From the NCBI RefSeq assembly GCF_000271845.1, contig NZ_JH719392.1, positions 533,828 through 597,827 of the forward strand: 64,000 nucleotides of DNA. Reading direction: 5' to 3'. Positions 1 to 8,188 of the stretch are shown in pieces; the first letter of the stretch is position 1; every line of letters begins with the position of its first letter. This DNA is from Rhizobium leguminosarum bv. trifolii WSM2297. GTDB taxonomy: Bacteria > Pseudomonadota > Alphaproteobacteria > Rhizobiales > Rhizobiaceae. The notes under the pieces were generated by a model. That model saw nothing but the letters and a program-made list of their open reading frames with translations, ran no database searches and was not told the origin of the DNA. The position numbers and the translations under genes were made by a program.

Positions 1-1288
1 TGCGCAAGACGCCGAGATGGCGCGAGACGATCGGCCTGACAAGCGATGCATCGGCCGGCGCCGGCAGGCTTTCGACGGAGACGGCACCGGCCCGGCTTGC
101 CGAGACACCTGAAATGTCGCGCGCCGCCCGCATGCCCATCACCGCTGCCTCCAGGAGCGAATTGCTGGCAAGCCGGTTTGCGCCGTGCAGGCCGGTCGAG
201 GCCGCCTCTCCGGCGACCCAGAGGCCGGGCACCGAACTGCGCCCATTTGCATCCGTGGCGACGCCGCCCATGTGATAGTGAACGGCCGGGCGCACTGGAA
301 TAAGATCCTTCCCCGGATCGATGCCGGCCTCGCTGCAAAGGGCCGATATGACCGGAAAGCGCGCGGCAAAGCGGCGGCCGAGGGCATCGCGGGCATCGAG
401 AAAGACCCGGCCCCCGCGGGCGATTTCGGCGCTGATGGCGCGCGCCACGACATCGCGCGGCGCAAGCTCGGCGCCCGGAATGCGGGCCATGAACCGGTCG
501 CCGCGTTCATTGACGAGCAGAGCCCCCTCGCCGCGCACCGCCTCGCTGACCAGCGCCAACGGCCTGCGGCGGGAATCGAGCGCCGTCGGATGGAACTGCA
601 CGAATTCCATATCGGCGAGATCGGCCCCTGCCCTTGCGGCAAGCGCGATCCCCTGGCCGAAATTGCCCATCGGATTGGTGGTCGCATCATAAAGCCCACC
701 GATGCCGCCGGTGGCAAGCACCAGCTTGGAGGTCGGCAGGATGGCGGCCCCGTTTGCGGTGGCGCAGAGCAGCCCGGCCACGTGCTCGCCGTCTAGCAAA
801 ATCCGCCGGGCTTCGAAACCTTCGAGCACTGATATGGCATGCGTTTGCGCCACCGCCCGCCCCAGCGCGGCGATGATCGCCGCACCCGATCCGTCGCCTT
901 CGGCATGGATGATGCGACGGCGGCTATGGGCGGCCTCCAACCCGAACGAAAGTTCGCCAGCAGCATTGCGGTCGAAGCGGACACCGGCTTGCTCCAGTGC
1001 GGCAATCGCTGCCGGTGCCTCGACAACGATGCCGGCGGCGACCATCGGATCGCAAAGGCCGTCTCCGGCGACAAGCGTATCGGCAAGGTGCAGCGCCGCG
1101 CTGTCGTCGGCACCCATGCCGGCGGCAATACCGCCCTGCGCCCAGGCGCTCGATGTCTCCGCGCCGAGGGCGGCGCGGGTGACGATGACGGAAGGTTCGG
1201 GCGCCAGCGTCAGCGCCGTCATCAGCCCGGCAAGGCCGCTGCCGACAATCACCGTGCGGCCAGAGAGGTGGTCGAGGATCTCGGTCAT
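1..1288 (-). CDS. nadB: L-aspartate oxidase NadB (partial, C-terminus beyond left edge)
   Basis: FAD-dependent oxidation of L-aspartate to iminoaspartate, the first step of de novo NAD synthesis; the product is passed to NadA. About 429 codons are visible and the frame stays open to the left edge. The N-terminus has a dinucleotide-binding Rossmann motif ([10 protein letters not shown] near residue 14). Further along are the family motifs [27 protein letters not shown] and the HYHMGG segment of the succinate dehydrogenase/fumarate reductase flavoprotein family. The ATG overlaps the nadA stop as ATGA, so the two are translationally coupled. nadC would be expected beyond the left edge, but that is inference. 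Confidence 0.95.
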   Translation of the reverse strand, partial: MTEILDHLSGRTVIVGSGLAGLMTALTLAPEPSVIVTRAALGAETSSAWAQGGIAAGMGADDSAALHLADTLVAGDGLCDPMVAAGIVVEAPAAIAALEQAGVRFDRNAAGELSFGLEAAHSRRRIIHAEGDGSGAAIIAALGRAVAQTHAISVLEGFEARRILLDGEHVAGLLCATANGAAILPTSKLVLATGGIGGLYDATTNPMGNFGQGIALAARAGADLADMEFVQFHPTALDSRRRPLALVSEAVRGEGALLVNERGDRFMARIPGAELAPRDVVARAISAEIARGGRVFLDARDALGRRFAARFPVISALCSEAGIDPGKDLIPVRPAVHYHMGGVATDANGRSSVPGLWVAGEAASTGLHGANRLASNSLLEAAVMGMRAARDISGVSASRAGAVSVESLPAPADASLVRPIVSRHLGVLR

Positions 1289-2256
1289 ATCGCCAGCATC
1301 CTTTCGACGGCACGGCGGGCGGCGACCGCAATCGCCGGATCGACGGTTACCTCGTGGCGGTTTTCCTCGAGTGCTGCGCGGATATTGGCAAGCGTGATCC
1401 TCTTCATATGCGGGCAGAGATTGCAGGGGCGAATGAACTCGACCTCGGGGTGGTGCACGGCGACATTGTCGCTCATCGAGCATTCGGTGAGCAGCACGAC
1501 GCGGGCGGGCTTCTGCCTGGCGACATAATCCGACATCACTGCGGTGGAGCCGGCAAAATCGGCTTCAGCCACCACCTCGGGCGGGCATTCGGGATGGGCG
1601 AGCACCGTCACGCCCGGATGGTTTTCGCGCAGTTGGCGCACGTCATCGGCGGTGAAGAGTTCATGGACCTCGCAATGGCCGTGCCAGGCGATGATCTCGA
1701 CATCGGTCTCGCGGGCGACGTTGCGGGCCAGATATTCGTCCGGGATCATCAGCACCTTCGGCACGCCGAGCGATTCCACCACCTGTTTGGCATTGCCCGA
1801 GGTGCAGCAGATGTCGGAGGCGGCCTTCACCGCGGCCGAGGTGTTGACATATGTGATGATGGGCACGCCGGGATGGGCCTGGCGCAGCAGCGCAATATCC
1901 TCAGGCGTGATCGAATCCGCCAGCGAGCAGCCGGCGGCGAGATCAGGGATCAGCACGGTTTTCTCAGGATTCAAAAGCTTGGCGGTCTCGGCCATGAAAT
2001 GCACGCCGGCCAGCACGATCACATCGGCATCGACCTCGATCGCCTTGCGGGCGAGCGCCAGGCTGTCGCCGACAATATCGGCGACGCCGTGAAAGATTTC
2101 GGGCGTCTGATAGTTGTGGGCGAGGATGACGGCATTGCGCCGCCGCTTGAGCTCAAGAATGGCGTCGACATCATTTTCGAATGACATCCATTCGGCTTTG
2201 GGAATGACGCGGCTGACGCGCTCGTAGAGCGAGGATGCGGAAACAGGGTGATTCAT
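1285..2256 (-). CDS. nadA: Quinolinate synthase NadA
   Basis: Condenses iminoaspartate with dihydroxyacetone phosphate to quinolinate using a 4Fe-4S cluster. The 323-residue length fits the family. Visible motifs include [14 protein letters not shown] near the N-terminus, [28 protein letters not shown] with a candidate cluster cysteine, [20 protein letters not shown] and the C-terminal [13 protein letters not shown]. The ATG at 2256 is preceded by AGGAG at a good distance. It is the first gene of a nadA-nadB unit, and an inverted repeat just upstream (2271-2289) is the likely operator of the adjacent NadQ-type regulator. Confidence 0.96.
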   Translation of the reverse strand: MNHPVSASSLYERVSRVIPKAEWMSFENDVDAILELKRRRNAVILAHNYQTPEIFHGVADIVGDSLALARKAIEVDADVIVLAGVHFMAETAKLLNPEKTVLIPDLAAGCSLADSITPEDIALLRQAHPGVPIITYVNTSAAVKAASDICCTSGNAKQVVESLGVPKVLMIPDEYLARNVARETDVEIIAWHGHCEVHELFTADDVRQLRENHPGVTVLAHPECPPEVVAEADFAGSTAVMSDYVARQKPARVVLLTECSMSDNVAVHHPEVEFIRPCNLCPHMKRITLANIRAALEENRHEVTVDPAIAVAARRAVERMLAI

Positions 2257-2270
2257 GACCGGCTCCTAAT

Positions 2271-2289
2271 TATGCTCTATTTGAGCATA
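2271..2289. promoter_or_regulatory. Putative NadQ operator upstream of nadA
   Basis: A perfect 7-bp inverted repeat, TATGCTC-N5-GAGCATA, lies 15 bp upstream of the nadA start. A further GAGCATA half-site is at 2317-2323, directly after the nadQ stop codon. The position suits repression of nadAB. Assignment to NadQ rests on the neighbouring gene and on the known NAD regulation of nad operons in alphaproteobacteria; binding is inferred. Confidence 0.6.
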
Positions 2290-2325
2290 TCATAGGCAGA
2301 TAGATATTCTCACCATGAGCATATG

Positions 2326-3255
2326 TCAATTGCGGGAGAGCGGTAATTTCGTTCCGGCGAGCGCCCGTTCTTCGAGCACCGTGTGGCGGAAGCGGAAGAG
2401 CTTGGCCGGCCGGCCGCCGGTTTCGCTTTCCGTGCCGCCGGTTTCCTCGACCAGTTCCTGCTGTTCAATCAGGCGGCGGAAATTCTGCTTGTGCAATGTC
2501 AGTCCCGCCAAAGCCTCGATCGTCCGCTGCAGCCGCAAGAGCGTAAAACTCTCCGGCATCAGTTCGAAGACGACCGGGCGGTATTTGATTTTGGCGCGCA
2601 GCCTTGCAATGCCGGTCGCCAGGATACGGCGGTGATCGGCAAACATCGGCCGGCCGAGATTGGCCTCGGCGGTACATCCGGCCTCCGTGACGAGCCCTGC
2701 TTCATAGAGCAGTTCGTAACGCTGCAGCGCCATATCCTCGTTCCAGCCGCCGCCATCGAGGCCGAAGGTGAAATCCGCCCGGCGATGGCGGTGGTTGCGC
2801 CGGGCCGGATCGGCATCCGCCCAGCTCTTCAGGCGCGCGACGATCTCGTCGAGCACGGCCGGCCGGCCCTGCCGGTGGTCTTCCCAGGGAAAATATTCGT
2901 ACCAGCCGTGCCATCCCGGCCGGCCGGCGCCCGACTGTTCGTTGACCAGGCCGAGATAGCTGATCGAGATCGTCCGCCCGCCCGGGATATCGTTGTTGCG
3001 GTCACGGTCGGCGAAGGTATAGAGCTGTTCGAGATAGCCGACCGGATGCTCGGTCTGCTCCTGCACCCATTCGCGCAGGCCCGATTGCAGGGTGCGATGG
3101 CCCATTTCGAACGGGCCTGACGGCAGCGCATTGCCGGAACGGATGGTCATCACGCGCGGCTCGTCCCCCGTCACCGCGACGAGCACCGCAATCAATTCCG
3201 CATGCGCAAAGCCGATCGTCACAGGGGACCGAATACTCCGTTCCGAAAGGGCCAT
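2326..3255 (-). CDS. nadQ: NAD biosynthesis regulator, NadQ type (COG4111-like)
   Basis: Resembles the alphaproteobacterial NAD regulator that combines a Nudix-like N-terminal ligand domain with a C-terminal winged-helix region. Recognisable segments are TIGFAHAELIAVLVAV, the long central part ending RNHRHRRADFTFGLDGGGWNEDMALQRYELLYEAGLV, and the C-terminal FTLLRLQRTIEALAG...NFRRLIEQQELV followed by a RPAKLFRF strand. I placed the start at 3255 (MALSERS...), about 309 aa; the frame stays open upstream to 3432, and no strong ribosome-binding site decides it. It sits immediately upstream of nadA on the same strand, with a GAGCATA-type operator between, consistent with control of de novo NAD synthesis. 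Confidence 0.75.
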   Translation of the reverse strand: MALSERSIRSPVTIGFAHAELIAVLVAVTGDEPRVMTIRSGNALPSGPFEMGHRTLQSGLREWVQEQTEHPVGYLEQLYTFADRDRNNDIPGGRTISISYLGLVNEQSGAGRPGWHGWYEYFPWEDHRQGRPAVLDEIVARLKSWADADPARRNHRHRRADFTFGLDGGGWNEDMALQRYELLYEAGLVTEAGCTAEANLGRPMFADHRRILATGIARLRAKIKYRPVVFELMPESFTLLRLQRTIEALAGLTLHKQNFRRLIEQQELVEETGGTESETGGRPAKLFRFRHTVLEERALAGTKLPLSRN

Positions 3256-3359
3256 TCCTGACACAGGCAGGGACGGAAGCCAATGGAGCGGAAGCAACTT
3301 GGCGGCGCTTCCCACATCATCGAGGTGAGCGTTAGCGAAGGCAACGATCACGCCGATCC

Positions 3360-4172
3360 TCAGCTCTTGCCCGTCTCTCCAGCCAGCCGATCCAGGAAAA
3401 TCTGCAACTCCGCCTCGTCGATCCCGACGCAATGGCGCTGTTCCGGATAGGCGCCGGTCCGGACATCCGCAGCGAATTCCGTGAAGGCGGCGATGCGTTC
3501 GCGCTGCAGCCGGTCGTGTTCGGCGGCGAAGTTGCGATAGACCTTGGCATGGCGTGGATAATGGTCGCGATTGGCGCCGAGCACGTCGTCGGCAAAGAGG
3601 TATTGGGCGTCGCAGCCGCTGCCGGCGCCCATGGAAATCATCAGCATCGAGGTGTTGCTGCTGATGGCGGCGGCGACATCGCCCGGCACGACTTCGATTT
3701 CGGCGGCGAAAGCGCCGGCCTCTTCCAGCGCCCTGGTCTGCCGCCAGATTTCGGCCGCACTCGCCGCCGTCTTGCCGACGGCGCGGAAGCCGCCGGTCCA
3801 GGTCGCCTTCGACGGGATCAGCCCGAGATGGCCGCAGACGGGGATGCCCTCATCACGCATGCGCCGGATCGTCTGCAGGCTGGCGGCGCAATAGACCGCA
3901 TCGCCACCCGCCTTCAACGTGGCGAAAGCTGCCCTGATATAGTCTTCTGCCGTGACATGGTCGCCATATTCGAGGCCGGGAATGGCAAAGGGTGTCGGGG
4001 CGATTTCGCGAAAGACCGGGCCGAGCAGCGAAGGCGGCACCGAGACGATGTCGATTCCGGCCTTTTCGGCGGCTTCGGCCTCTTCCAGCGAGGTGACGCG
4101 CAGCATGGTGAGCTGGCGCTTGCCCTTCTCCGCCAGCAGATCGGCGACGGTCGCGCGTCGATGTTTCTTCAT
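3360..4172 (-). CDS. Divergent PanB-like (ketopantoate hydroxymethyltransferase family) protein
   Basis: A 270-aa TIM-barrel protein clearly related to PanB: it has the GIPVCGHLGLIPSKATWTGG block, an ALEEAGAFAAEIEVVPG block and ISMGAGSGCDAQ near the C-terminus. However, the PanB metal-binding GDS segment near residue 40 reads SVPPSLL, and the DLPF-type segment that supplies the second metal aspartate is replaced by IPGLEYGDHVT. Genuine ketopantoate hydroxymethyltransferase activity is therefore doubtful. The ATG at 4172 has AAGGA seven bases upstream; a TTG two codons earlier is less likely. It is the last gene of the mocD-mocE-mocF-like operon, 30 bp after mocF, so its substrate may come from that pathway. 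Function unknown. Confidence 0.75.
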   Translation of the reverse strand: MKKHRRATVADLLAEKGKRQLTMLRVTSLEEAEAAEKAGIDIVSVPPSLLGPVFREIAPTPFAIPGLEYGDHVTAEDYIRAAFATLKAGGDAVYCAASLQTIRRMRDEGIPVCGHLGLIPSKATWTGGFRAVGKTAASAAEIWRQTRALEEAGAFAAEIEVVPGDVAAAISSNTSMLMISMGAGSGCDAQYLFADDVLGANRDHYPRHAKVYRNFAAEHDRLQRERIAAFTEFAADVRTGAYPEQRHCVGIDEAELQIFLDRLAGETGKS

Positions 4173-4202
4173 CGTCAATTCCTTTGAAAAATTTCGGCCA
4201 GC

Positions 4203-5441
4203 TCACGCGGCCAGCAGGGATTTCAGTTTGATGTCGCTGGCTGCGAGCGCAGCCGGATCCGGATGGGCGCGGGCCGCGATCAGCATTTCGGCGAGCCGGA
4301 TATCGCGCGCCACCGCATTGCCGGGTCCGATGCCGCTGGCGGCGATCAGCCGTCCATCGGCGTCGAGATGGAACAGAATGAAGGCGCCCGCGCCGAGGTC
4401 GCGGCGCTGATGGGTGGCGGCCCCTTCGGCAAGGCCCGATATTTGCAGCGTCATGTCGTATTGATCCGACCAGAACCACGGCACCGCCGACACGGCTTGG
4501 CCGAGGCCGAGCATGTTGGCCGCGGCCAATGTGCCCTGCTCCTGGGCGTTGCGCCAGGATTCCAGCCGCACCCGCCGGCCGCCATAGATCGACAGCGGAA
4601 AAGAGCAGCAGTCGCCGGCGGCAAAAACATCCGGTGCCGAGGTCTGGAGATTGATATCGACGGCAATTCCGTTGTCGATTGTGAGCCCTGCCCTTTCGGC
4701 GATCTCGACATTCGGCCGGGCGCCGATGCCGACAAGGGCAAGATCGGCTTCGATCACATCGCCGCCCGACAGCCGAATCAGGGCTTTCCCACTTTCCTCG
4801 GTCAGCGCCTCGATCGAGACGCCGCAGCGGATATCGACGCCTTCGGCGCGATGGCGCTCGGTCAGCAGATGAGCAATCTCCTCCGGCACGCCCCGCTTCA
4901 ACACGCGTTCCAGCCCCTCGATGACCGCGACCTCGGCGCCGAGCAGGCGCGCGGTCGCCGCCAGTTCCAACCCGATGAAGCCGCCGCCGATGATGGCGAT
5001 ATGTTTCCCGGGTTTCATCACATCGCGCAGTGCCGCCGCGTCGTGATGGGTCCGCAGCGAGCGAATATGGGCGCTGCCCTCCGGCGCGCCGGGGAACGAA
5101 CGCGCGGCTGCGCCCGTTGCCAGCAGAAGTCTGTCGTAGGAGAGCGTCGTAGCGTCCGAAAGCGTGACGGTCCTGGATGCGGTAACGAGATCTTTCGCCT
5201 CCAGGCCGGTCAGCAGCCGGATGCTGGTTTCGGCGTATTTTTCCACCGCGGCGATGAATTTCGGATTGTCCGCATCGGCGGAACCCGCCTTGGAAAGCGG
5301 CGGCCGCTCATAGGGATGAAGGGGTTCGGCGCCAACAAGCGTTATTTCACCGTCAAACCCCTTTTCCCGCAAGGCGAAGGCGGCGCGTGCTCCGCATTCG
5401 CCTGCCCCCAAAATAACGAAATGAGCCACACCAGCCTCCAT
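4203..5441 (-). CDS. mocF: Ferredoxin reductase, MocF/rubredoxin-reductase type
   Basis: FAD- and NAD(P)H-dependent reductase that should pass electrons to the MocE ferredoxin. The 412-aa protein starts with FVILGAGECGARAAFALREKG (FAD-binding Rossmann motif) and has a second nucleotide-binding motif, IAIIGGGFIGLELAA, near residue 150. The C-terminal FAD motif TSAPDVFAAGDCC and the FWSDQYD segment are typical of oxygenase-coupled ferredoxin reductases. The ATG overlaps the mocE stop by one base; a GTG four codons in (VAHF) has a better-placed GGAGG and may be the true start. It contains a chance near-match to the plasmid parS around 4515-4530. Confidence 0.85.
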   Translation of the reverse strand: MEAGVAHFVILGAGECGARAAFALREKGFDGEITLVGAEPLHPYERPPLSKAGSADADNPKFIAAVEKYAETSIRLLTGLEAKDLVTASRTVTLSDATTLSYDRLLLATGAAARSFPGAPEGSAHIRSLRTHHDAAALRDVMKPGKHIAIIGGGFIGLELAATARLLGAEVAVIEGLERVLKRGVPEEIAHLLTERHRAEGVDIRCGVSIEALTEESGKALIRLSGGDVIEADLALVGIGARPNVEIAERAGLTIDNGIAVDINLQTSAPDVFAAGDCCSFPLSIYGGRRVRLESWRNAQEQGTLAAANMLGLGQAVSAVPWFWSDQYDMTLQISGLAEGAATHQRRDLGAGAFILFHLDADGRLIAASGIGPGNAVARDIRLAEMLIAARAHPDPAALAASDIKLKSLLAA

Positions 5442-5755
5442 CAGAGCGAGATGAAGACGGCGCCGCCTTCGACCTTCACGGGATAGGTCTTGAGATTGAC
5501 GCAGACCGGTGCGCCCTTGGCTTCGCCCGTCTTGTAATTGAAGCGGCCGTTATGTTTCGGACATTCGATGATCTCATCCATCACAAGCCCGTCGGCGAGA
5601 TGGATCTGTTCATGGGTGCAGAGCCCGTCGGTCGCGAAGAATTCGTCGTCGGGGCTGCGGTAGACCGCAAAGGTGCGCCCGTCATGATCGAAGCGGATGA
5701 CATCCTCTTCGTCGATCTCGTGCTTGCCGCAAACCTCGATCCAATTTCCGCTCAT
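5441..5755 (-). CDS. mocE: MocE-family Rieske 2Fe-2S ferredoxin
   Basis: Small (104 aa) soluble Rieske-type ferredoxin, likely the electron carrier between MocF and the MocD oxygenase. Both cluster-binding boxes are present: CTHEQIHLADG (Cys-X-His near residue 46) and CPKHNGRFNYKTG (Cys-X2-His near residue 65). MocE-type ferredoxins are named after the rhizopine catabolism locus of R. leguminosarum. It is tightly packed between mocD and mocF on the same strand, which supports a three-component oxygenase. Confidence 0.88.
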   Translation of the reverse strand: MSGNWIEVCGKHEIDEEDVIRFDHDGRTFAVYRSPDDEFFATDGLCTHEQIHLADGLVMDEIIECPKHNGRFNYKTGEAKGAPVCVNLKTYPVKVEGGAVFISL

Positions 5756-5776
5756 CTTGTCCTCCCTTGATTGTGA

Positions 5777-6865
5777 TTATTGCGCGGCCGGGGCCAGCTC
5801 GTTGTGGAATTCTTCGCGGTAGGGCCGCGCGGTGGCCGGCAGCTCTCGTTTCAGGAAATAATCCTCATTGCGCAACTGGCGCAGGAAGGCCGGGATCATC
5901 TCGCGGTAGCCGGACAGGATCGACCGGTTCGGCGCCGGCAGGTCGTGCTTGACCATCGCGTGCAGCCTCGGCAGCGCGTGGTAGGGCACCATCGGGAACA
6001 TGTGATGTTCGACGTGGTAGTTCATGTTCCAGTAGATGAACCGGCTGATCGGGTTCATATAGACAGTGCGGCTGTTCAGCCGATGGTCGATCACATTGTC
6101 GGCCAGGCCGCCATGCTGCAGCAGTCCGGTCAGCACATGGTGCCAGGCGCCGTAAAGGCGCGGCAAACCGATCAGCATCAGCGGCAGGATCGAAGTCGTG
6201 GCGACGGCCGCTGCGATCGTGGCAAGATAGATCGCCAGCCAGATGCGGGCGATGCGGATTGTCTTCGGCTGTTCCATCTCGGGAATGAAGGTCTTTTCCG
6301 CCGCGCTGATGACGCCGGCGGCGTTGCGCAGCATGTCGACAACAGCATGCCAGACGTCGAGGATGCCGAAGAAATTGAGAACCAGCCGCAGGAGATCCGG
6401 TGGCCGCATCACTGCGATTTCGGGATCGCGGCCGACGATGACGGTATCGGTGTGATGGCGTGTATGGCTCCAGCGCCAGGTGACCGGATTGCGCATGATC
6501 ATGAAGCAGGCGATCTGGTAGACGGCATCGTTCATCCAGCGCGTCTTGAAGGCGGTGCCGTGCCCGCATTCGTGCCAACGGCTGTCGGAGGCTGAGCCGT
6601 AGAGCACGCCGTAAGCGAGGAAGAAGGGCAGCCCGATCCACGAGCCCCAGAAATAGATGCCGAGCCCGGCAAAGATCACCATGCTGCCGAGCCAGATGAC
6701 CGTGTCGCGGATCGCCGGCGCATCGGAGCGCTGCATCAGCGCCTTCATCTCCTTGCGCGCAACGTCGGTGTGATACCACTCGGCTGCCGCCAGCCCCGTC
6801 TCGACGGCGGTGCGGCCGCTTTCTCCGAGCAGGTCATAGTCACGTTTCTTTGCCTGAATCGCCAT
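5777..6865 (-). CDS. mocD: MocD-like membrane di-iron oxygenase / fatty-acid-desaturase family
   Basis: Integral-membrane di-iron enzyme of 362 aa with all three histidine boxes: HECGHGT near residue 97, HTRHH near residue 134 and HVEHH near residue 285. There are hydrophobic pairs around residues 55-90 and 205-235. In the rhizopine (3-O-methyl-scyllo-inosamine) system, MocD, MocE and MocF together are required for demethylation, and the gene order here matches such a three-component oxygenase. It could also act on another lipid or O/N-methyl substrate. It is first in its operon and divergent from a LacI regulator, with repeated operators in the gap. Confidence 0.85.
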   Translation of the reverse strand: MAIQAKKRDYDLLGESGRTAVETGLAAAEWYHTDVARKEMKALMQRSDAPAIRDTVIWLGSMVIFAGLGIYFWGSWIGLPFFLAYGVLYGSASDSRWHECGHGTAFKTRWMNDAVYQIACFMIMRNPVTWRWSHTRHHTDTVIVGRDPEIAVMRPPDLLRLVLNFFGILDVWHAVVDMLRNAAGVISAAEKTFIPEMEQPKTIRIARIWLAIYLATIAAAVATTSILPLMLIGLPRLYGAWHHVLTGLLQHGGLADNVIDHRLNSRTVYMNPISRFIYWNMNYHVEHHMFPMVPYHALPRLHAMVKHDLPAPNRSILSGYREMIPAFLRQLRNEDYFLKRELPATARPYREEFHNELAPAAQ

Positions 6866-6929
6866 GATCCGCCTCCCGTTATGCTGTTGCCTGGAGAATA
6901 GGTTGACTTCGCAAGACGCTCAATGCAGG

Positions 6930-6948
6930 TTTGATGTAATCTATCAAA
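6930..6948. promoter_or_regulatory. Putative LacI-family operator 1 (mocD / lacI divergent region)
   Basis: Inverted repeat TTTGAT-N7-ATCAAA in the 132-bp gap between the divergent mocD and lacI genes. A second site with the same core, TGAT-N7-ATCA, is centred 42 bp away at 6974-6988, about four helical turns. This spacing would suit cooperative or looped binding by the adjacent LacI regulator. Binding is inferred. Confidence 0.5.
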
Positions 6949-6973
6949 AGCCATCATGAATGGCTCGCAATCA

Positions 6974-6988
6974 TGATTGAATCCATCA
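6974..6988. promoter_or_regulatory. Putative LacI-family operator 2
   Basis: TGAT-N7-ATCA, the same core and spacing as the site at 6930-6948, placed just upstream of the lacI start at 6998 and overlapping its leader. This suggests autoregulation. A TCATGA hexamer is also repeated at 6954 and 6971. Confidence 0.4.
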
Positions 6989-6997
6989 GGAACGCCG

Positions 6998-8026
6998 ATG
7001 CGCCGCCCAACCATATCCGATCTCGCCCGCGCCTCCGGCGTCAGTGTCGCCACCGTCGATCGTGTTCTCAACGCCCGCCATCGCGTGCGGGAGGAAACGG
7101 CGCGGCGTGTCTATGACGCGGCACAGTCGATCGGCTATCACGCCGTCGGCCTGATCAGGCAGCGCGTTTTCGAGGATCTGCCGCAATACAAGCTTGCCTT
7201 CCTGCTGCAGAAGCCGACGCAGCAGTTCTACCAGGCGTTCGCCCGCGAGATCGAAACCGCAGCGCGCTCCGTCACCACCGCCCGCATCCAGACGCAGATC
7301 GACTTTCCATCAGCCGCGACGCCGGCTGCGATCGTCGAGAAACTCAAGGCTCTCGGTGCGCGCAATCAGGCCGTTGCCCTGGTCGCCCCGGATTACCCTG
7401 CGGTGACGGCCGCCATCGAGGATTTGAAGGAAAAGGGCGTCCCGGTCTTCTCACTGCTCTCCGATTTCGCATCGGGCGTGCGCACTGGCTATATCGGCGT
7501 CAACAACCGCAAGGTCGGCCGCACCGCCGCATGGGTAATCGCGCGAACGGCGCGCAAGACCGGCAAGGTCGCCTGCTTCGTCGGCAGCCATCGCTTCCAC
7601 GGACATGAATTGCGGGAAATCGGTTTCCGCTCTTATTTCCGTGAAAATGCGCCGGATTTCGACGTTATCGACACACTGATCAATCTGGATACGCCGGAGA
7701 TTACGCATGAGGCAACGCTGACACTGCTGGAGAAACATCCCGATCTCGTCGGCCTTTACGTCTGCGGTGGCGGCATGGAAGGCGCGATCTCGGCGTTCCG
7801 TGAAGAAGGTCTTGGCGGCAAGATCGTCCTCGTCGTCAACGAACTGACGCCCGACAGCAAGGCGGGTCTTGCCGATGACATCGTCGCCATGGCGATCGGC
7901 ACCCCTCTGCCCGGGCTCTGTCAGCAATTGATGGTGCTGATGAAGGATGCGATCGAAAACAGTGAAACCGCCATCCCCGGCCAGTCCTTCCTGCCCTTCG
8001 ACATCTATCTCTCAGAGAACATCTGA
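6998..8026 (+). CDS. LacI-family transcriptional regulator of the moc-like operon
   Basis: 342-aa regulator with an N-terminal LacI helix-turn-helix (TISDLARASGVSVATVDRVLN) and hinge, followed by a periplasmic-binding-like sugar-binding domain (YKLAFLLQKPTQQFYQAFARE..., GYIGVNNRKVGRTAAW, LVGLYVCGGGMEGA). The start at 6998 has AGGA seven bases upstream; an in-frame TTG at 6977 is unlikely. It is divergent from mocD and followed by a sugar-isomerase-like gene. The DRVLN form of the HTH and the C-terminal domain resemble regulators that sense inositol-type or other sugars. A ligand related to inositol or rhizopine is plausible but inferred. Confidence 0.85.
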   Translation: MRRPTISDLARASGVSVATVDRVLNARHRVREETARRVYDAAQSIGYHAVGLIRQRVFEDLPQYKLAFLLQKPTQQFYQAFAREIETAARSVTTARIQTQIDFPSAATPAAIVEKLKALGARNQAVALVAPDYPAVTAAIEDLKEKGVPVFSLLSDFASGVRTGYIGVNNRKVGRTAAWVIARTARKTGKVACFVGSHRFHGHELREIGFRSYFRENAPDFDVIDTLINLDTPEITHEATLTLLEKHPDLVGLYVCGGGMEGAISAFREEGLGGKIVLVVNELTPDSKAGLADDIVAMAIGTPLPGLCQQLMVLMKDAIENSETAIPGQSFLPFDIYLSENI

Positions 8027-8028
8027 GG

Positions 8029-8048
8029 AATGATGGAATTGTATCATT
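8029..8048. promoter_or_regulatory. Putative third operator before the TIM-barrel gene
   Basis: AATGAT-N8-ATCATT just after the lacI stop codon. It shares the TGAT...ATCA core of the two sites upstream of lacI, but with a spacer one base longer. It lies about 140 bp upstream of the isomerase-like gene, which may have its own promoter here. Confidence 0.35.
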
Positions 8049-8188
8049 TCGCCTGAAATTCTTTCAGCGATGAGAGCGGCCGCCGGTGATGACGGATGGA
8101 TTGCCACGGGAATTCCGGTAGAGATTCGCTCGCCCATTCACGAGATACTGCTCCGCTTATGTCGCGGAGACGAGGAGGATAATCCGTC

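Noticed and set aside
4515..4530. Near-match to the plasmid parS (15 of 16 bases) inside mocF
   Set aside because: The terminal base breaks the palindrome, and the sequence is explained by the Ala-Ala-Ala codons of the reductase; kept only as a chance similarity.
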